From positions 54,249,550 through 54,313,549 of the forward strand of contig OV277864.1 in the NCBI GenBank assembly GCA_922989275.2: a DNA stretch of 64,000 nt. The letters are read 5' to 3'. Position 1 is the first letter of the stretch, and every line of letters begins with the position of its first letter. A program made the translations under genes and the position numbers. The notes beneath the pieces are model-generated. The model had not been told where the DNA came from, made no database searches, and was given only the letters and a program-made list of their open reading frames with translations. The stretch is from Gari tellinella (taxonomy: Eukaryota > Mollusca > Bivalvia > Cardiida > Psammobiidae). This document shows, one piece after another, positions 62,110 to 64,000 of the stretch.

Positions 62110-62247
62110 TTTGGTGACAACGCCATTTTAGTGAACAGACGAATCTGGAACCGGGGACCTTCAGCTTGCAAGGCCAGTGTTGTAACCATTGAGCCAAAAG
62201 TCCGGACATTAGGCTTTAGGGCCTAACACTGCCTATATTTCACTACA
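62110..62247 (-). repeat. tRNA-derived SINE, copy 2
   Basis: GGTTCCAGATTC (B-box-like) at the - strand 3' side, TGGCTCAATGGTTAC (A-box-like), and the same CCTAACACTGCC head as copy 1. Confidence 0.68.
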
Positions 62248-62250
62248 TAC

Positions 62251-62416
62251 TTTGAAGCTGTCCAAGATCTGTGGCAATGGGTGCAGGTAGCTCATTTAAT
62301 AGATGTACGGCTAAAGGGTTCACAGTTCGTCCCTGCTCCAGAAGGGCCCTGTACTTATTGGGAAGAAGAAGAGAGAAGAGGAAGTGTCTGTACATGTCAG
62401 TGCGACAGAACTGGAC
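62251..62416 (-). CDS. Possible exon of an unrecognised gene
   Basis: On the - strand, TTTGCTACCTCAG before 62416 looks like an acceptor and CAAA|GTATGT after 62251 like a donor. Between them 55 codons stay open: VQFCRTDMYRHFLFSLLLP, NKYRALLEQGRTVNPLAVHL and LNELPAPIATDLGQ. The composition looks coding (balanced, few low-complexity residues) and no repeat family matches. I do not recognise the protein and cannot name a function. It would lie upstream of, and in the same direction as, the MEF2-like gene, or be a further transposon relic. Confidence 0.4.
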
Positions 62417-62478
62417 CTGAGGTAGCAAACGTTTCTGCCTCGCTGTCTTAATTGTTGTCATTGCACAATTTTCATGTT

Positions 62479-62631
62479 CAGGGTGTAAAATTTTCAGAAT
62501 TGTTACTCGCCCTGCTGGGTGATTGTGACATTTTGCTCATTGGTGTCTGCTATAAATTATCAGAAAATCTGCTCACCCTGATAAAATGTTACTCGCCATG
62601 GCGAGCGGGCGAGTAAAATTTTACACCCCTG
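62479..62631. mobile_element. Small CAGGGGTGTAAAATT palindromic element
   Basis: CAGGGTGTAAAATTTT at the left and AAAATTTTACACCCCTG at the right. ATGTT is duplicated on both sides (62474-62478 and 62632-62636). The CAGGG ends and 5-bp duplication suggest a hAT-like MITE. Confidence 0.75.
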
Positions 62632-62739
62632 ATGTTTCGTATATAAATTGTCAACATCAATTGATCCCTTGTACTAAAAACCTTTGAATGCAGTTTGGAT
62701 CCAGATCAGACTCCTTTTAATGTGGGTTCATGATCCAAA

Positions 62740-62994
62740 CTATGTCATTTCCAAGGATGTCTGTTCAGTTGAACATACAAGAAGAACAATCAAACTTCTG
62801 ATTTTTTCAGATGACAAGTATTCAGTGCTAAAAGACTTTAAAAGTTTTTTAGCTGAAACGAAACTCACAGAAATGAAGTTTGTCAACAAGGATGTAAGAA
62901 TGGAGACATGACTCGGCTCAATGGCAACCAAAACACAATGTTTGTCACCACACATGAAGTCAGTCGCCGCATTAAAATCAACCATTTCCATCAT
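62740..62994 (-). CDS. Possible coding exon or relic, unrecognised
   Basis: A - strand frame of 84 codons starts MMEMVDFNAATDFMCGDKHC and includes VAIEPSHVSILTSLLTNF. It is next to the possible exon at 62251-62416 on the same strand. No clear donor is seen at its end, where a core-I remnant (62690-62745) begins. The + strand is also open over part of it, so the coding strand is uncertain. Confidence 0.25.
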   Translation of the reverse strand: MMEMVDFNAATDFMCGDKHCVLVAIEPSHVSILTSLLTNFISVSFVSAKKLLKSFSTEYLSSEKIRSLIVLLVCSTEQTSLEMT

Positions 62995-64000
62995 AATAAG
63001 TGATCACTTTAAAGAGTTTTGATATTGTTCCGAAAATAAATACTAACATAAGTTTAATTATAGAACTTTTGCCATCTCAGAATTTGGAGAGAAAAATGGC
63101 CTGAACGACTTGGGTTTCCCTGTGCTGTGAAAATTTGCTGACCAATAACACGCCAATTTCCTCGACTTTGTGGGGCGTAGTTGTGATCGCCTAAGTCTAA
63201 CGATGATATAAAGTGAAAATAATAAATAGATTAAAAGATTCTTACCAAATTCTGGAAATAAAATGTGTATAAATATCACAAGGTTGCTATTTTTACTGTC
63301 CAGTAAATTCAGTCAGCAAAATCTTCAGTCAGTTATGTGCTATTTTAGGCATGGAAATTTTCAGTTGGTAAAAATAGACTCATCCAAAATGGATGCCGCT
63401 CAAGAATGTAGTTCGGAACAAGCATAACTTTTCACTCCTTACATATATGCTCTTTACAAAATAATAGTTAGCAGCATAATATATGTTATTGCATAAATAT
63501 ACAAAATAAACGACATTAATCCAGAAAATATTAACAAATCAAGCGGACAATGTGGAACTATTTTGTCTATGGCGATTCGATCAAATATTAATGAGTTATT
63601 CGGCGATCTCAAAACACCGTAATTATGCAGAATGTGGTGATCGTATCTATATGGTGAATTTATCGAAAACTTTAGAATTAATGTCACTGTCATAATGCTC
63701 TGATTTTTAAGGAAAACAGGCTTTAAAGTAAAAGAGAAAGTATATTTACCAATGACGTCAGCACTGTTGTCATGTGACGCATCTGACATAAGGGAGATAA
63801 TGTGTGTGTGTGTGTGCCTCCTTTCAATCAAAGCACTGAAAGTACACACATACTAATCTGTTATTTGGGGCACAATAGTCATAATAATGACTTTATTTAT
63901 TGTAGATAACATATTTGATAACTGACCAATTTTCAATATGTTCCACTATTTATTCAAAGTTAAAATATTAAACCCAATTAAATATCTTTCAAACGGTCAA
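62995..64000. other. AT-rich right edge, no supported gene
   Basis: It contains a short (GT)n run at about 63800-63816 and a 131-codon - strand frame (63454-63849) with no recognisable domain. I do not support a gene here. Confidence 0.45.

Noticed and set aside
62740..62994. BORCS8 (the MEF2B neighbour in vertebrates) as the flanking gene
   Set aside because: The peptide does not resemble BORCS8 as I know it; no synteny claim can be made.
63454..63849. 131-codon - strand open frame
   Set aside because: It has no recognisable domain, AT-driven composition, a His/Thr run caused by a (GT)n repeat, and no splice or start support.
1..64000. CRISPR arrays or bacterial operons
   Set aside because: The repeats are dispersed inverted elements without regular spacers, and the genes are spliced and of animal type.

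Overview
The window is eukaryotic nuclear DNA, most likely from a bivalve mollusc. It has spliced genes with GT-AG introns and AT-rich, very repeat-dense introns. The interspersed repeats (GCTCACCTG-bounded repeats, repeats ending in CGGACGGACAGAC-type tails, many short palindromic elements) are of a kind familiar from bivalve genomes. The phylum is an inference from repeat style and from the look of the MEF2 proteins; the species cannot be named from sequence alone.

Layout: two genes of the MEF2 (MADS-box transcription factor) family lie tail to tail. On the + strand, four exons between 4150 and 8775 encode the C-terminal part of a canonical MEF2, with its KSEP-SPP phospho-SUMO switch and a terminal KRQRVEGW tail. 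Its MADS-box exons must lie left of position 1. On the - strand, a complete second MEF2-like gene runs from its ATG at 56480 to its stop at 37761. I could chain nine coding exons with matching splice phases (1329 nt, 442 aa), including one short exon (47189-47300) found only because the phases demanded it. The MADS and MEF2 domains are strongly conserved and the remainder is divergent. About 29 kb of DNA with no recognised gene separates the two stops. At the right edge (62251-62994) there may be exons of an unrecognised - strand gene.

Most of the rest is transposon-derived. Four MITE families are bounded by TTAA (piggyBac/Kolobok-like; named here TTAA-A, -B, -C and -E). Four are bounded by TA (pogo/Tigger-like; TA-D, -F, -G and -H). 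There is also an abundant hAT-like MITE with CAGGGCTCC ends, a hAT-like foldback element with an exact 8-bp target duplication, a MULE-like palindrome, a 5.2-kb long-TIR element carrying a decayed gene, a hAT element with a zinc-finger remnant, a LINE 3' end, tRNA-derived SINEs and tandem arrays. Many elements are nested, giving clean target-site evidence.

The most notable observations are: (1) the convergent MEF2 pair; (2) tandem arrays in both MEF2 genes that are built from copies of an exon-intron boundary; (3) near-perfect internal hairpin cores shared by MITE families whose ends belong to different transposon classes, as though the hairpin were an exchangeable module.
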